Origin: Alphaproteobacteria bacterium
Lineage (GTDB): Bacteria > Pseudomonadota > Alphaproteobacteria > Rhizobiales > GCA-2746425
NCBI GenBank assembly: GCA_024743215.1
Contig: JANSWZ010000011.1
Location: forward strand, 106,136-170,135
Length of the DNA: 64,000 nt
Reading direction: 5' to 3'
Shown: in pieces, positions 17,105-25,735 of the stretch
Layout of the letters: every line of letters begins with the position of its first letter
How positions within the stretch are numbered: the stretch's first letter is position 1
Notes under the pieces: generated by a model
What the model was told of the DNA's origin: nothing
Database searches by the model: none
Seen by the model: the letters and a program-made list of their open reading frames with translations, nothing else
Program-made: the position numbers and the translations under genes

Positions 17105-18172
17105 GTGAGCGAGACGCAACTGAATATAGGCGTTCTAGGCTGTGGCCAGATAGCTCAGTCCGCCCATTTTGAAAGCTGCACCAAGGCAAACAACGCGCGC
17201 CTTTATGCCATTTGCGATGTCGCCGACGACCTGCGCGAACGCATGGCATGGATACACAATCCCGACCAGATCTATGCCAGTTATGACGCCATGCTGGCGG
17301 ACCCGGCATTGGATGCCGTCATCATAGCCACATCCGATGCATTTCATGTGGACGCCTCAATCCTGGCGCTACAGGCAGGCAAGCATGTTCTGTGCGAAAA
17401 ACCGGTCGCCACGGGTCTGGAAGAGACAGAGCGTCTGTCAGCCGCAGTGCGTGACAGCGGCAAAATCTTCCAGATTGGGCATATGAAACGTTATGATGCG
17501 GGGCTGCAGGCGGCTCACGAATTCATAACCGACGAGATGGGCAGCATGGTTGCCCTGAAAGCCTGGTATTGCGACAGCACCCATCGCTACCCCATGACAG
17601 ATGCCGTTCAGCCACTCATCATCGCATCCGATCAGGCTCGTAAGCCGGATCACAATCCCAAGGCTGATCTGGAACGCTACTATATGTTGGCACATGGCAG
17701 TCATCTTGTTGATACTGCACGCTATTTTGGCGGCGAAATAATCTCGGTCAACGCACGCATTTCAGACAAAAAGGGCATGTATTGCTGGTTCATAGATGTT
17801 GAATTCGCAAACGGCACTTTGGGTCACCTTGATCTGACTGTCGCTGTGCGTATGGACTGGCATGAGGGCTTCCAGATTTACGGCGAAAACGGGTCGGTCA
17901 TCGGCAAGACATTCAATCCCTGGTATTACAAAAGCTCAGAAGTCGACATTTTCAGAGAGCGGGATGGCGCTGCCACTCGCGTCCTGGGCGCTGACGGGCA
18001 CTTCTACCGCCGCCAGGTCGAAGGCTTTGCAGAGACCATTTTAAACAAAAAACCAATGACCGGGGCTGATATCGAAGACGGTCTTGCAAGCGTGCGAGCC
18101 ATGCTGGCCATCAGGGATTCAGTTCGCACCGGAAAGCCGGTGCTACTTTCCAGTGTAAAGGGGACACTTTGA
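17105..18172 (+). CDS. Gfo/Idh/MocA family NAD(P)-dependent oxidoreductase
   Basis: The 355-residue product has the nucleotide fold GVLGCGQIAQSAHF at the N-terminus and the conserved CEKPVATG loop near residue 100, containing the catalytic Lys-Pro. The C-terminal beta-sheet domain includes NARISDKKGMYCWF and YGENGSVIG. A GTG start at 17105 is preferred over ATG 17093 because GGGAGA sits between them at the right spacing. The enzyme probably oxidises a sugar or cyclitol released from the transported substrate. Its stop shares one base with the next start (TGATG). Confidence 0.88.
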   Translation: MSETQLNIGVLGCGQIAQSAHFESCTKANNARLYAICDVADDLRERMAWIHNPDQIYASYDAMLADPALDAVIIATSDAFHVDASILALQAGKHVLCEKPVATGLEETERLSAAVRDSGKIFQIGHMKRYDAGLQAAHEFITDEMGSMVALKAWYCDSTHRYPMTDAVQPLIIASDQARKPDHNPKADLERYYMLAHGSHLVDTARYFGGEIISVNARISDKKGMYCWFIDVEFANGTLGHLDLTVAVRMDWHEGFQIYGENGSVIGKTFNPWYYKSSEVDIFRERDGAATRVLGADGHFYRRQVEGFAETILNKKPMTGADIEDGLASVRAMLAIRDSVRTGKPVLLSSVKGTL

Positions 18173-19002
18173 TGCAGCTTGGTATATTTGCCAAAACCTT
18201 TCCATCGGACAGTCCACTGCAGGCCGTCAATGCCGTACAGAAGGCAGGCTTCGTCTGCACTCAATACAATATGAGTTGTTCTGGATTAGCGTCCATGCCG
18301 GATGAGATCAATGACGCAACGGCCAATGCAATCCGGGCTGCAAGCGAAGAGACGAACATCCCTATTGTTGCCGTCTCTGCGACGTTTAACATGATTCACC
18401 CGGATGTAAGCGTTCGGAAAGAAGGGCTCCGCAAATTGGAAGTCATTGCAGCCAATGCAAAGGCAATGGGAACCGAACTGTTGACGCTTTGTACAGGCAC
18501 TCGCAATCCCGATGACCAATGGCAAGGGCACCCTGACAATGACAGCATGCGGGCTTGGAGTGATCTGTTATTGGCAATGGAAAGCGCAATCAAAATTGCC
18601 GAAACCCACGATGTTCATCTCGGTATTGAACCGGAATTGGACAATGTTGTGAATTCATGCGCGAAGGCAACCCGTCTGATCCAACAACTCAAAAGCGACA
18701 GATTGAAAATTGTTCTGGATGCAGCAAACCTCTTCGAGCAGATCAGCCTTGCAGAGCAAAAGCATCTCGTTTCACAGGCCGTCGAAAGCGTGGCGGAACA
18801 TCTCGTCATGGCCCACGCCAAAGACCGCATGGCTGATGGCAGCTTCACCACCGCAGGCAAAGGCGTTCTGGACTACGCCCATTATCTGCAGGCATTGTCA
18901 GATTGCGGTTTTGAGGGGCCATTGGTCACGCATGGACTGCCAGCAGAAGATGCTCCCAGAGTTGCAAAATTTCTGCGCAAAAAACTGAAGCAGTTGCGTT
19001 GA
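18172..19002 (+). CDS. Sugar phosphate isomerase/epimerase-type TIM-barrel protein (AP endonuclease 2 fold)
   Basis: The 276-residue product has metal-ligand regions typical of the xylose-isomerase-like fold: LGIEPELDNVV, KIVLDAANLFEQ, VMAHAKDR and GKGVLDYAHYLQAL. It most likely isomerises or dehydrates a keto-sugar intermediate made by the upstream dehydrogenase. The ATG start overlaps the previous stop by one base, with AAGGGG upstream. The exact substrate is not deducible. Confidence 0.82.
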   Translation: MQLGIFAKTFPSDSPLQAVNAVQKAGFVCTQYNMSCSGLASMPDEINDATANAIRAASEETNIPIVAVSATFNMIHPDVSVRKEGLRKLEVIAANAKAMGTELLTLCTGTRNPDDQWQGHPDNDSMRAWSDLLLAMESAIKIAETHDVHLGIEPELDNVVNSCAKATRLIQQLKSDRLKIVLDAANLFEQISLAEQKHLVSQAVESVAEHLVMAHAKDRMADGSFTTAGKGVLDYAHYLQALSDCGFEGPLVTHGLPAEDAPRVAKFLRKKLKQLR

Positions 19003-19820
19003 TGGATAATTATGCCCCGTTGCCCCTTTTGCGCGGCGGCCAGAAGATTGCCGCTTTTCGGGCCAACCAGGAAGGAGTACCGGTGGTTCTCCAGCACGGT
19101 CTGGGTGCCGACCCGCTTCAAACCGTCAATGTCGTGCCACTCAACGGCACGCACTGTCATTATCTGATGCATTGTCGTGGGCATGGCGCTTCAGAAGCCG
19201 GCCCCGTCGATCAATTCTCGATCACCACATTTGCAGATGACCTGATCGCATTTATCGACCAGCACATTCAGGCACCATGCGTTGTCGGCGGCATTTCCAT
19301 GGGTGCGGCAATTTCGTTGCGCGTGGCAATCAAAAGGCCAGATTTGGTTTCGGCACTCATCCTTGCGCGCCCGGCCTGGTTCACGGACCCTGCACCTGAA
19401 AACCTGAAGCCACTTGTCGACGTCGGCAACTTGCTGGCCACACATGATATCGCCGAGGCCAAAAAACTCTTTCTTACATCGCCTTCAGCATCCATTTTGC
19501 AGCAAAGCGCGCCGGGAAATCTGACATCGCTGCTGAATATGTTTGACCGGGCACCCCAAGCCGTCACTGCGGAACTGTTGCGCCGAATTGCAAATGGTGG
19601 TCCTGATGTCACTGTTGCTGAAATCGCCAATATAAAGGTGCCAACTCTGATCATCGCGAATGATCAGGACTATGTTCACCCGGTCCCGCTAGCCGATGAA
19701 TTGGCAGCCACCATTCCAGGCGCAATACGCGTCGATATTACGCCAAAAACCGTGGATGAAGCGGCGTATGCCTCTGATTTTAGCGGTGCGCTTGCTCAAT
19801 TTTTGAAAGACCATTCCTAA
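19002..19820 (+). CDS. Alpha/beta-hydrolase (esterase or lactonase-like)
   Basis: The 272-residue product has an oxyanion-hole segment VVLQHGLGADP, a nucleophile elbow GGISMGAA (Ser), an acid region PTLIIANDQDYVHP, and a length typical of 3-oxoadipate-enol-lactonase-like hydrolases. Its position between sugar-processing enzymes suggests hydrolysis of a lactone or ester in the same pathway. It overlaps both neighbours by one base, so it is translationally coupled. Confidence 0.82.
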   Translation: MDNYAPLPLLRGGQKIAAFRANQEGVPVVLQHGLGADPLQTVNVVPLNGTHCHYLMHCRGHGASEAGPVDQFSITTFADDLIAFIDQHIQAPCVVGGISMGAAISLRVAIKRPDLVSALILARPAWFTDPAPENLKPLVDVGNLLATHDIAEAKKLFLTSPSASILQQSAPGNLTSLLNMFDRAPQAVTAELLRRIANGGPDVTVAEIANIKVPTLIIANDQDYVHPVPLADELAATIPGAIRVDITPKTVDEAAYASDFSGALAQFLKDHS

Positions 19821-20533
19821 TGCCAAAGCCGCCAAAAGACTGGATTGAACGACTTCCAACAGATCATTGCATAGCCGAATTTTCCATTTGGTCGGCCAAT
19901 CTGATGAACCTGTCTGCGGATTTGGAGCGGATATCTCCCCATGCGGACATCCTCCATCTCGATGTGGCAGATGGCCATTTTGCGCCAGCCTTGCTGATCT
20001 TCCCGGACATGGTAGCGGCACTACGCGATCAGACCGAACTGCCGCTTCATATCCACTTGATGGTTGCAGACAGTGTATTGCTGTCTCAGATCGAGCAATT
20101 TGCCGAAGCCGGTGCCGATCTGATCAGCTTTCATGTTGAAAACAAAGCGGTCGCCGAAGATGCCTTTGCGCTTTTGGAGCAACTACATATCCCCGCTGGG
20201 CTTGTGGCACGCGTTGAAACACCCGTAGGCACTTTTGAGCCGTACTTGGAAAGGATCCAGTTTTTGACTTTGCTTGGAACAGCCATCGGCGTCAAAGGTC
20301 AGGGGCTCGATGCCGCAGCGCCGGCCAGGCTGGGAGAAGCACAGTCCTTGATCGCAGACCGCGAAAGCAGCCAACGATGCGTTCTGGCAGCAGATGGCGG
20401 CATTCGTGAGCACACGGTCCCTGATCTGGTTGCCGCTGGTGCCGAGACCGTTGTGCTTGGATCATTGGCATTTGGTGCCGATGATCTGCGAGCGCGCATG
20501 TCTTGGCTGGCAGCGTTACAAGGCCCCAAATGA
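19820..20533 (+). CDS. Ribulose-phosphate 3-epimerase family protein
   Basis: The 237-residue product has ADILHLDVADGHFAPALLIFPDMV (metal and phosphate-side residues), LPLHIHLMV, ISFHVENK and VLAADGGIREHTVPDLVAAGAETVVLGS, all hallmarks of the RPE TIM barrel. The catalytic core is kept, but HFAPALLI differs from the usual HFVPNLT, so it is probably a pathway-specific paralog (for example an allulose-phosphate-type epimerase) and not the housekeeping Rpe. It overlaps the kinase start by 4 bases. Confidence 0.85.
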   Translation: MPKPPKDWIERLPTDHCIAEFSIWSANLMNLSADLERISPHADILHLDVADGHFAPALLIFPDMVAALRDQTELPLHIHLMVADSVLLSQIEQFAEAGADLISFHVENKAVAEDAFALLEQLHIPAGLVARVETPVGTFEPYLERIQFLTLLGTAIGVKGQGLDAAAPARLGEAQSLIADRESSQRCVLAADGGIREHTVPDLVAAGAETVVLGSLAFGADDLRARMSWLAALQGPK

Positions 20534-21438
20534 CAGAAGCGCCGCTTGCAATCAGCGTTGATCTGGGTGGCACGCGGCTGCGTGCAGCGCTGATCACCGC
20601 AGACGGCAACATTGTAAAGCGGGCTGAAACCGCAACCCTTGCATCCAGCGGTCCGGAAACCGTCTTGCAGCAGATTGAAGCCTTGGCAAAGGACGTAGCC
20701 CAAACGGTCGAGCCGCGACAGATTTGCGGACTTGGCCTGTGCGCTCCAGGTCCACTGGATACAAAGGCTGGGCTTGCCCTGTCCACACCAACGATTGGCG
20801 GCTTCACTGATTTCCCAATTCGCGCGCTTCTGGCGCAACAAGTTCCATGGCCGGTTTGGCTGGAAAATGATGCAATTGCAGCAACCTATGGAGAATGGAA
20901 GTTTGGTGCCGGTCAATCCTCAGAAAATCTGGTTTACATAACAGCCAGCACCGGCATTGGAGGCGGCGCCGTAGTGGATGGAAACCTGCTTCACGGCCGC
21001 AAGGGCATGGCAGCCCACTTTGGCCATATGACCATAGCGCCGGATGGACCACTTTGTGCCTGTGGAAATAAAGGATGCTGGGAAGCACTGGCGTCCGGGT
21101 CGGCGCTTGACAAAAGAGCCAAGACAATAGGCCTTTCCAATGCGCGCGCCGTATTTACAGCCGCTAACAATAACAATACGGAAGCAAGACGTCTTGTTGA
21201 CGAAACAGCCCAATGGTTAGGCATCGGGCTGGTCAATTTGATGCATCTCTACAGCCCCGATTGCCTTATTATTGGCGGTGGGCTTTCAAACGGATTTGAT
21301 CTTCTATCTGTCGGAATTTCACAACGCGTCAAAAACGCCGCAATGCCGCCATTTCAAAACATCCCAATCCTGAAAGCCGCACTTGGTGACAATTCAGGAT
21401 TGATAGGGGTTGGCACCATGGTGTTCGATCGCATTTGA
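20530..21438 (+). CDS. ROK-family sugar kinase
   Basis: The 302-residue product has the ATP-binding motif SVDLGGTRLRAALI, WLENDAIAATYGEWKFGAG with the catalytic Asp, ASTGIGGGAVVDG, and the ROK zinc motif CACGNKGCWEALASG. There is no helix-turn-helix N-terminus, so it is a kinase and not a repressor. It closes the operon by phosphorylating the sugar that feeds the epimerase. The start at 20530 overlaps the epimerase stop (ATGA). Confidence 0.9.
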   Translation: MTEAPLAISVDLGGTRLRAALITADGNIVKRAETATLASSGPETVLQQIEALAKDVAQTVEPRQICGLGLCAPGPLDTKAGLALSTPTIGGFTDFPIRALLAQQVPWPVWLENDAIAATYGEWKFGAGQSSENLVYITASTGIGGGAVVDGNLLHGRKGMAAHFGHMTIAPDGPLCACGNKGCWEALASGSALDKRAKTIGLSNARAVFTAANNNNTEARRLVDETAQWLGIGLVNLMHLYSPDCLIIGGGLSNGFDLLSVGISQRVKNAAMPPFQNIPILKAALGDNSGLIGVGTMVFDRI

Positions 21439-21503
21439 TTTGTACACGGCAACCGTGCGTGATAAGCAAATCGGCTAATCCAACTATAAAAACGGTCCAT
21501 TCC

Positions 21504-22622
21504 ATGATTTCACGACTGTCGATAATCCTTTGTTCAGCGCTACTGCTGACCGCCTGTGGTGAAGACGAAAATGCTTCCAACGCAGGACAGGAATCCATAC
21601 GCGGCCTGAAAACAGTCTTGGTGGAAGACCAACAACAAACCACATCGCGGCGCTTCCCTAGCGTTTTGCAGCCAGTTGAAGTCACCACCTTGTCGTTTGA
21701 AACAGCTGGCAAACTAGGGCCGGTTGATTTGAGTGTTGGACAAACGTTCAACGAGGGTGACGTTCTGGCCCAATTGGACCGCACTGCCCTGACCCTTCAA
21801 TTGGATGCTGCAAAGGCCACCGCAGAGCAGGCCCGCATCAATGCGGAAAATGCCGCATCAACTTTTGAACGCCTCAATACGCTGTTGGAACGAGGCGTGA
21901 CCACAAAGGCCCAAGTGGATGATGCGCGGGCTAGCATGCAGGCAACAGCCGCCCAATTCGCTCAGACACAGAAACAGGCAGAAAGCGCCGAAGAAAACCT
22001 GTCTAAAACCGATCTGATGGCCCCATATGACGGCGTCATCAATTCGGTCGAAGTGGAATCTTTTGCAAATATCTCTCTGGGTGCTCCAGTAGCAACTATT
22101 TACAAGACGGATAGTTTCGAAGCCTCGTTCTCCGTCAGTTACACTGTTTCGCAGCAGCTTGTGGTCGGAAAAGCTGTGTCAGTTCGGTTGGCCGATAATC
22201 CTGATATTGTTCTGCCCGGCATCGTTAGCGAATTGGGTTCGCGGGCAGATACCGTTTCTTCTTTCCCGCTGGTCATCAGTCTGTCTGAAACCCGTCCGGA
22301 ACTGAAGGCGGGCATGGCAATTGAAGTCTCAATTGAATTTGCCGTGCCGACAGGAAATGGCTTCCTGCTGCCGCTCACTGTTCTGCCACTCGATGGCCAA
22401 CTGGATCCCGATGCCGGTCCAGACAATCCGACCGGTACGACCGTATTCGTTTTTGACGATGCCACCAGTACAGTTATGAAGCGAGACATCACAATCGGCG
22501 GCGTGCGCGAAAACCAGTTGATCATCGTTGATGGCCTTGCCGTTGGCGATCGGGTCGCTTCAGCCGGAACTTCTTTCCTGCGCGATGGACAAAAAGTCGT
22601 TCTGTTGACTGACAGCCAGTAG
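21504..22622 (+). CDS. RND efflux periplasmic adaptor lipoprotein (membrane fusion protein)
   Basis: The 372-residue product starts at 21504, giving a lipoprotein signal with lipobox LLTACGED. Barrel-sandwich lipoyl halves are seen (ETAGKLGPVDLSVGQTFNEGDVLAQLD and DLMAPYDGVINSVEVE), with a coiled-coil hairpin between them (AAKATAEQARINAENAASTF to QKQAESAEENLSKT). It links the inner-membrane RND pump encoded next to an outer-membrane channel. No TolC-like gene is in the window. It ends 10 bases before the pump gene. Confidence 0.9.
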   Translation: MISRLSIILCSALLLTACGEDENASNAGQESIRGLKTVLVEDQQQTTSRRFPSVLQPVEVTTLSFETAGKLGPVDLSVGQTFNEGDVLAQLDRTALTLQLDAAKATAEQARINAENAASTFERLNTLLERGVTTKAQVDDARASMQATAAQFAQTQKQAESAEENLSKTDLMAPYDGVINSVEVESFANISLGAPVATIYKTDSFEASFSVSYTVSQQLVVGKAVSVRLADNPDIVLPGIVSELGSRADTVSSFPLVISLSETRPELKAGMAIEVSIEFAVPTGNGFLLPLTVLPLDGQLDPDAGPDNPTGTTVFVFDDATSTVMKRDITIGGVRENQLIIVDGLAVGDRVASAGTSFLRDGQKVVLLTDSQ

Positions 22623-22632
22623 GAGATCAGCC

Positions 22633-25600
22633 ATGAATTTCCTGACCGGCTTCGGCCTCAAACATTCACGTTTGACCATTTTAGTCATGATCGCCCTCAT
22701 TCTGCAGGGTCTCATTGTCTATTCCGGTCTTTCCAAACGGGAAGATCCTGCGATCACCATTCGTACTGCGGTGGTTTCGGCCCAGTTCCCGGGTATGGCT
22801 CCAGAGCGCATGGAAGACCTCATCGTGACGCCAATTGAACGCAAGGCGCGCGAAATTGCTGAAATTGATGATATCAAAACCCTGATCACCACTGGCAGCG
22901 CAGTGATCAATCTCGAGGTTTCTGAATCCATTTCCACAGCTGATGTGGATACTGTGTTTCAAGACATACGCAACAAGATGCAGAACCTGAACGATGACTT
23001 ACCTGAGGGAACCAGAGGCCCCTTCATCAACACTGACTATGGTGATGTGTCCATAGCCTCGGTAGCCGTCACAGGTGAAGGCTATTCCTATGCCGAAATC
23101 TATGATGCAGCAGACCGACTGCGCGACAAGATTTACACGCTGGATGGTATCGGCCGCGTCACGCTCTACGGCGAACAGGAAGAACGTATCTGGCTGGAAA
23201 TTGACTCCCGTAAACTGGCAGCTGTTGGCGTTCAGATTACACAAGTCCTGAATGATTTGCAGGCGCAGAATGTCATTCTGCCGGCTGGCGAAATAGATGC
23301 AGGAGGAACCACGCTCATTCTGGAAGCCAATGGCGATCTGGAGAGTGTTGAGGCCGTGGAAGATGTACTGACAAAAGTCAGCGGCTTGAGCGGCTTTGTG
23401 CGGCTGAAGGAACTCCTCACCGTTCGCCGTGGCTATGTAGATCCGAAGGCAAAGCCTGTCTATTTTAATGGTCAACCTGCCGTCACTGTTGCCGTCGAGA
23501 TGACCGACGGTGAGGATATTCAGAAAATCGGGGTCGTCCTGAAAGATGCCGTCACGGCCCATGAAGCAACTCAGCCCATCGGAATCTCCTATAATTTTGC
23601 AACCTATCAGGAAGAAAAAGTCACCAGCGCCATCAACAATGCGCTGGTCAACGTGGCCCAGACCTTCGCTGTCGTGCTTCTGGTCATGCTTGTTTTCCTG
23701 GGTTTCCGCTCTGCTTTGGTGATTGCCAGCATTGTGCCTTTTGCCGTCATGTTTTCCATGATTGGCATGCAATATCTGGGTATCGAGCTGCAGCAGGTCT
23801 CCATTGCCGCCATCATCATCTCACTAGGCCTTCTGGTTGATAATGGTCTTGTCATTGTTGAAGATATTCAAGGCAGAATAAGCAAAGGACTGGATTCCAA
23901 AGAAGCCGCAATGGCTGCCGGCAAGCAATTTTCCATACCGTTAGCCGTCGCTTCTGTCACAACTGTTTCTGCGTTTCTGCCACTCCTTATTCTGGAAGGC
24001 ACAGAGGGCGAATACGCGTTTTCCCTTGGTGCCGTCGTAGGAACGATGCTCGTTGGATCTTGGATTTCCGCGCTCTACATTCTGCCTGCCTTGCTTGTCT
24101 GGTTCTCCAAGCGCAACACAGTCTCCGCTGAGCCGAAACCCGGCCGTCTGGTACATGCATATGGCGCTGTTCTGGAACATACATTGGGCCTGTCGCTCAT
24201 TATTGTACTGGGATCTTACTTGTTGGTCGTCGGGGCAGCGACATTGTTCGGATCAGTCAAAAGCGAAATGTTTCCACTTGGCGCACGCAATCAGTTTCTG
24301 ATCTATCTGGACATGCCAAAAGGTACATCCATTTCCGCAACGGAAAATGAGGCTCTTGCTGTTGAAAAATGGTTGTCAGACGAAACTGTCAACCCGGAGG
24401 TCTCAAACACAATCATTTATGTGGGGGATGGTGGTCCGCGTTTCTATCTCGCACTCAATCCGGCAGATACCAATCCTGCGAGTGCGTTCCTGCTTGTCAA
24501 TACATTTGATTTTGATGGGGCTGTCAGCGCTTCCCAGCGCGCGCAGGATTACCTTTTGAGAAACCATCCATCTGCTCGTTTCAAAATCAAGCGGCTTGCC
24601 ATGGGCGGCTCTGAGTCCGGCATTGTGCAAATCAAGATTACCGGACCGGATGCAGATGAGTTGCTGTCACTCGCTGACGAGGTTGAAACAGCTTTTGCCT
24701 CCGCCCCTGGTTTGGTTCAAAACGAGAATAACTGGGGCAATAAAACCCTCAAGATCATTATCAACGTCGCGCAAGACAAGGCACGCGAACTGGGTGTTAC
24801 CTCCAAAGATATTTCCGATATTATGGAGGCCTATTTTTCAGGCTCAAAAGTGTCAGACTTTCGGGAAGGCAGCGACTCAATTCCAATTGTCGTGCGCGCC
24901 TCGCCCGTCTTCCGCGATAGTCTTGAGGATCTGGGCGATCTCTCAATCACGGCAAATGGCCAGCTCATCTCACTGGACCGGGTGGCGACATTCTCACCCA
25001 TTTTGGAATACTCCCAGTTTCGCCGGGAAAATCAGCAGAGGCTGATCACAATTTCCGCCAAGAGCAGCACTTTAAGCGCTGGTGAATTACTGGCTCATGC
25101 TCAACCCATGCTTGATACAATGAATTTGAATGCTGGCTATGAGATGCAGATTGCAGGTGAAACCGCCGATAGCGCCAACGTGAATGAAAAACTCGGTGCA
25201 GGCGCACCAGTCGCCCTGATGGTCATGTTGTTTGCACTCATGTTCCAATTCAATTCGGCCCGGCGAGCGGCTTTGACCTTTATGACCATTCCTTTGGTCA
25301 TCATTGGTGCACCAATCGCATTGCTGTTAACGAGTCAACCACTGTCATTCTTTGCGATTTTGGGCATGATTTCTCTGGCAGGCATCATCATCAATAATGC
25401 AATTGTGCTGATTGATCAGATCGATATTGAGCGCCAAACCCACGAACTGCGTACAGCAATCATTGAAGCTGCCAAAAAGCGTCTGACACCCATCATGCTG
25501 ACATCCTTAACCACCGTGTTTGGTCTGATGCCCATGGCAATCGCCGGTGGTGCATTATTTGAACCAATGGCAACGATCATGATAGGTGGCCTGGCCGTTT

Positions 25601-25713
25601 CCTCCATCTTGACGCTCTTCTTTGTGCCAAGCGGCTATTATCTGCTGTTTGGTGGTTGGAAAAGATCAACCGATACTGAGGCAACGAAGATCACAAAGGA
25701 ACAGGCCGCGTAG
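22633..25713 (+). CDS. RND family efflux permease (AcrB/MexB superfamily)
   Basis: The 1026-residue product has the full RND layout: TM1 near 12-32, a periplasmic loop, TM2-6 near 335-490, a second loop, and TM8-12 near 860-1005. The proton-relay motif in TM4 reads GLLVDNGLVIVED, with D403-N404 where AcrB has Asp-Asp; Asn at the second place occurs in some subfamilies. An AGGAG ribosome site precedes the ATG. With the adaptor it exports an unknown compound by proton motive force. Confidence 0.93.
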   Translation: MNFLTGFGLKHSRLTILVMIALILQGLIVYSGLSKREDPAITIRTAVVSAQFPGMAPERMEDLIVTPIERKAREIAEIDDIKTLITTGSAVINLEVSESISTADVDTVFQDIRNKMQNLNDDLPEGTRGPFINTDYGDVSIASVAVTGEGYSYAEIYDAADRLRDKIYTLDGIGRVTLYGEQEERIWLEIDSRKLAAVGVQITQVLNDLQAQNVILPAGEIDAGGTTLILEANGDLESVEAVEDVLTKVSGLSGFVRLKELLTVRRGYVDPKAKPVYFNGQPAVTVAVEMTDGEDIQKIGVVLKDAVTAHEATQPIGISYNFATYQEEKVTSAINNALVNVAQTFAVVLLVMLVFLGFRSALVIASIVPFAVMFSMIGMQYLGIELQQVSIAAIIISLGLLVDNGLVIVEDIQGRISKGLDSKEAAMAAGKQFSIPLAVASVTTVSAFLPLLILEGTEGEYAFSLGAVVGTMLVGSWISALYILPALLVWFSKRNTVSAEPKPGRLVHAYGAVLEHTLGLSLIIVLGSYLLVVGAATLFGSVKSEMFPLGARNQFLIYLDMPKGTSISATENEALAVEKWLSDETVNPEVSNTIIYVGDGGPRFYLALNPADTNPASAFLLVNTFDFDGAVSASQRAQDYLLRNHPSARFKIKRLAMGGSESGIVQIKITGPDADELLSLADEVETAFASAPGLVQNENNWGNKTLKIIINVAQDKARELGVTSKDISDIMEAYFSGSKVSDFREGSDSIPIVVRASPVFRDSLEDLGDLSITANGQLISLDRVATFSPILEYSQFRRENQQRLITISAKSSTLSAGELLAHAQPMLDTMNLNAGYEMQIAGETADSANVNEKLGAGAPVALMVMLFALMFQFNSARRAALTFMTIPLVIIGAPIALLLTSQPLSFFAILGMISLAGIIINNAIVLIDQIDIERQTHELRTAIIEAAKKRLTPIMLTSLTTVFGLMPMAIAGGALFEPMATIMIGGLAVSSILTLFFVPSGYYLLFGGWKRSTDTEATKITKEQAA

Positions 25714-25735
25714 CATCGGGGCCTGCTAATTCTCA

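Noticed and set aside
22999..23772. 257-codon open frame on the minus strand inside the RND permease
   Set aside because: The RND frame is fully supported by family motifs; the antisense product is His/Asn-rich without any family resemblance.
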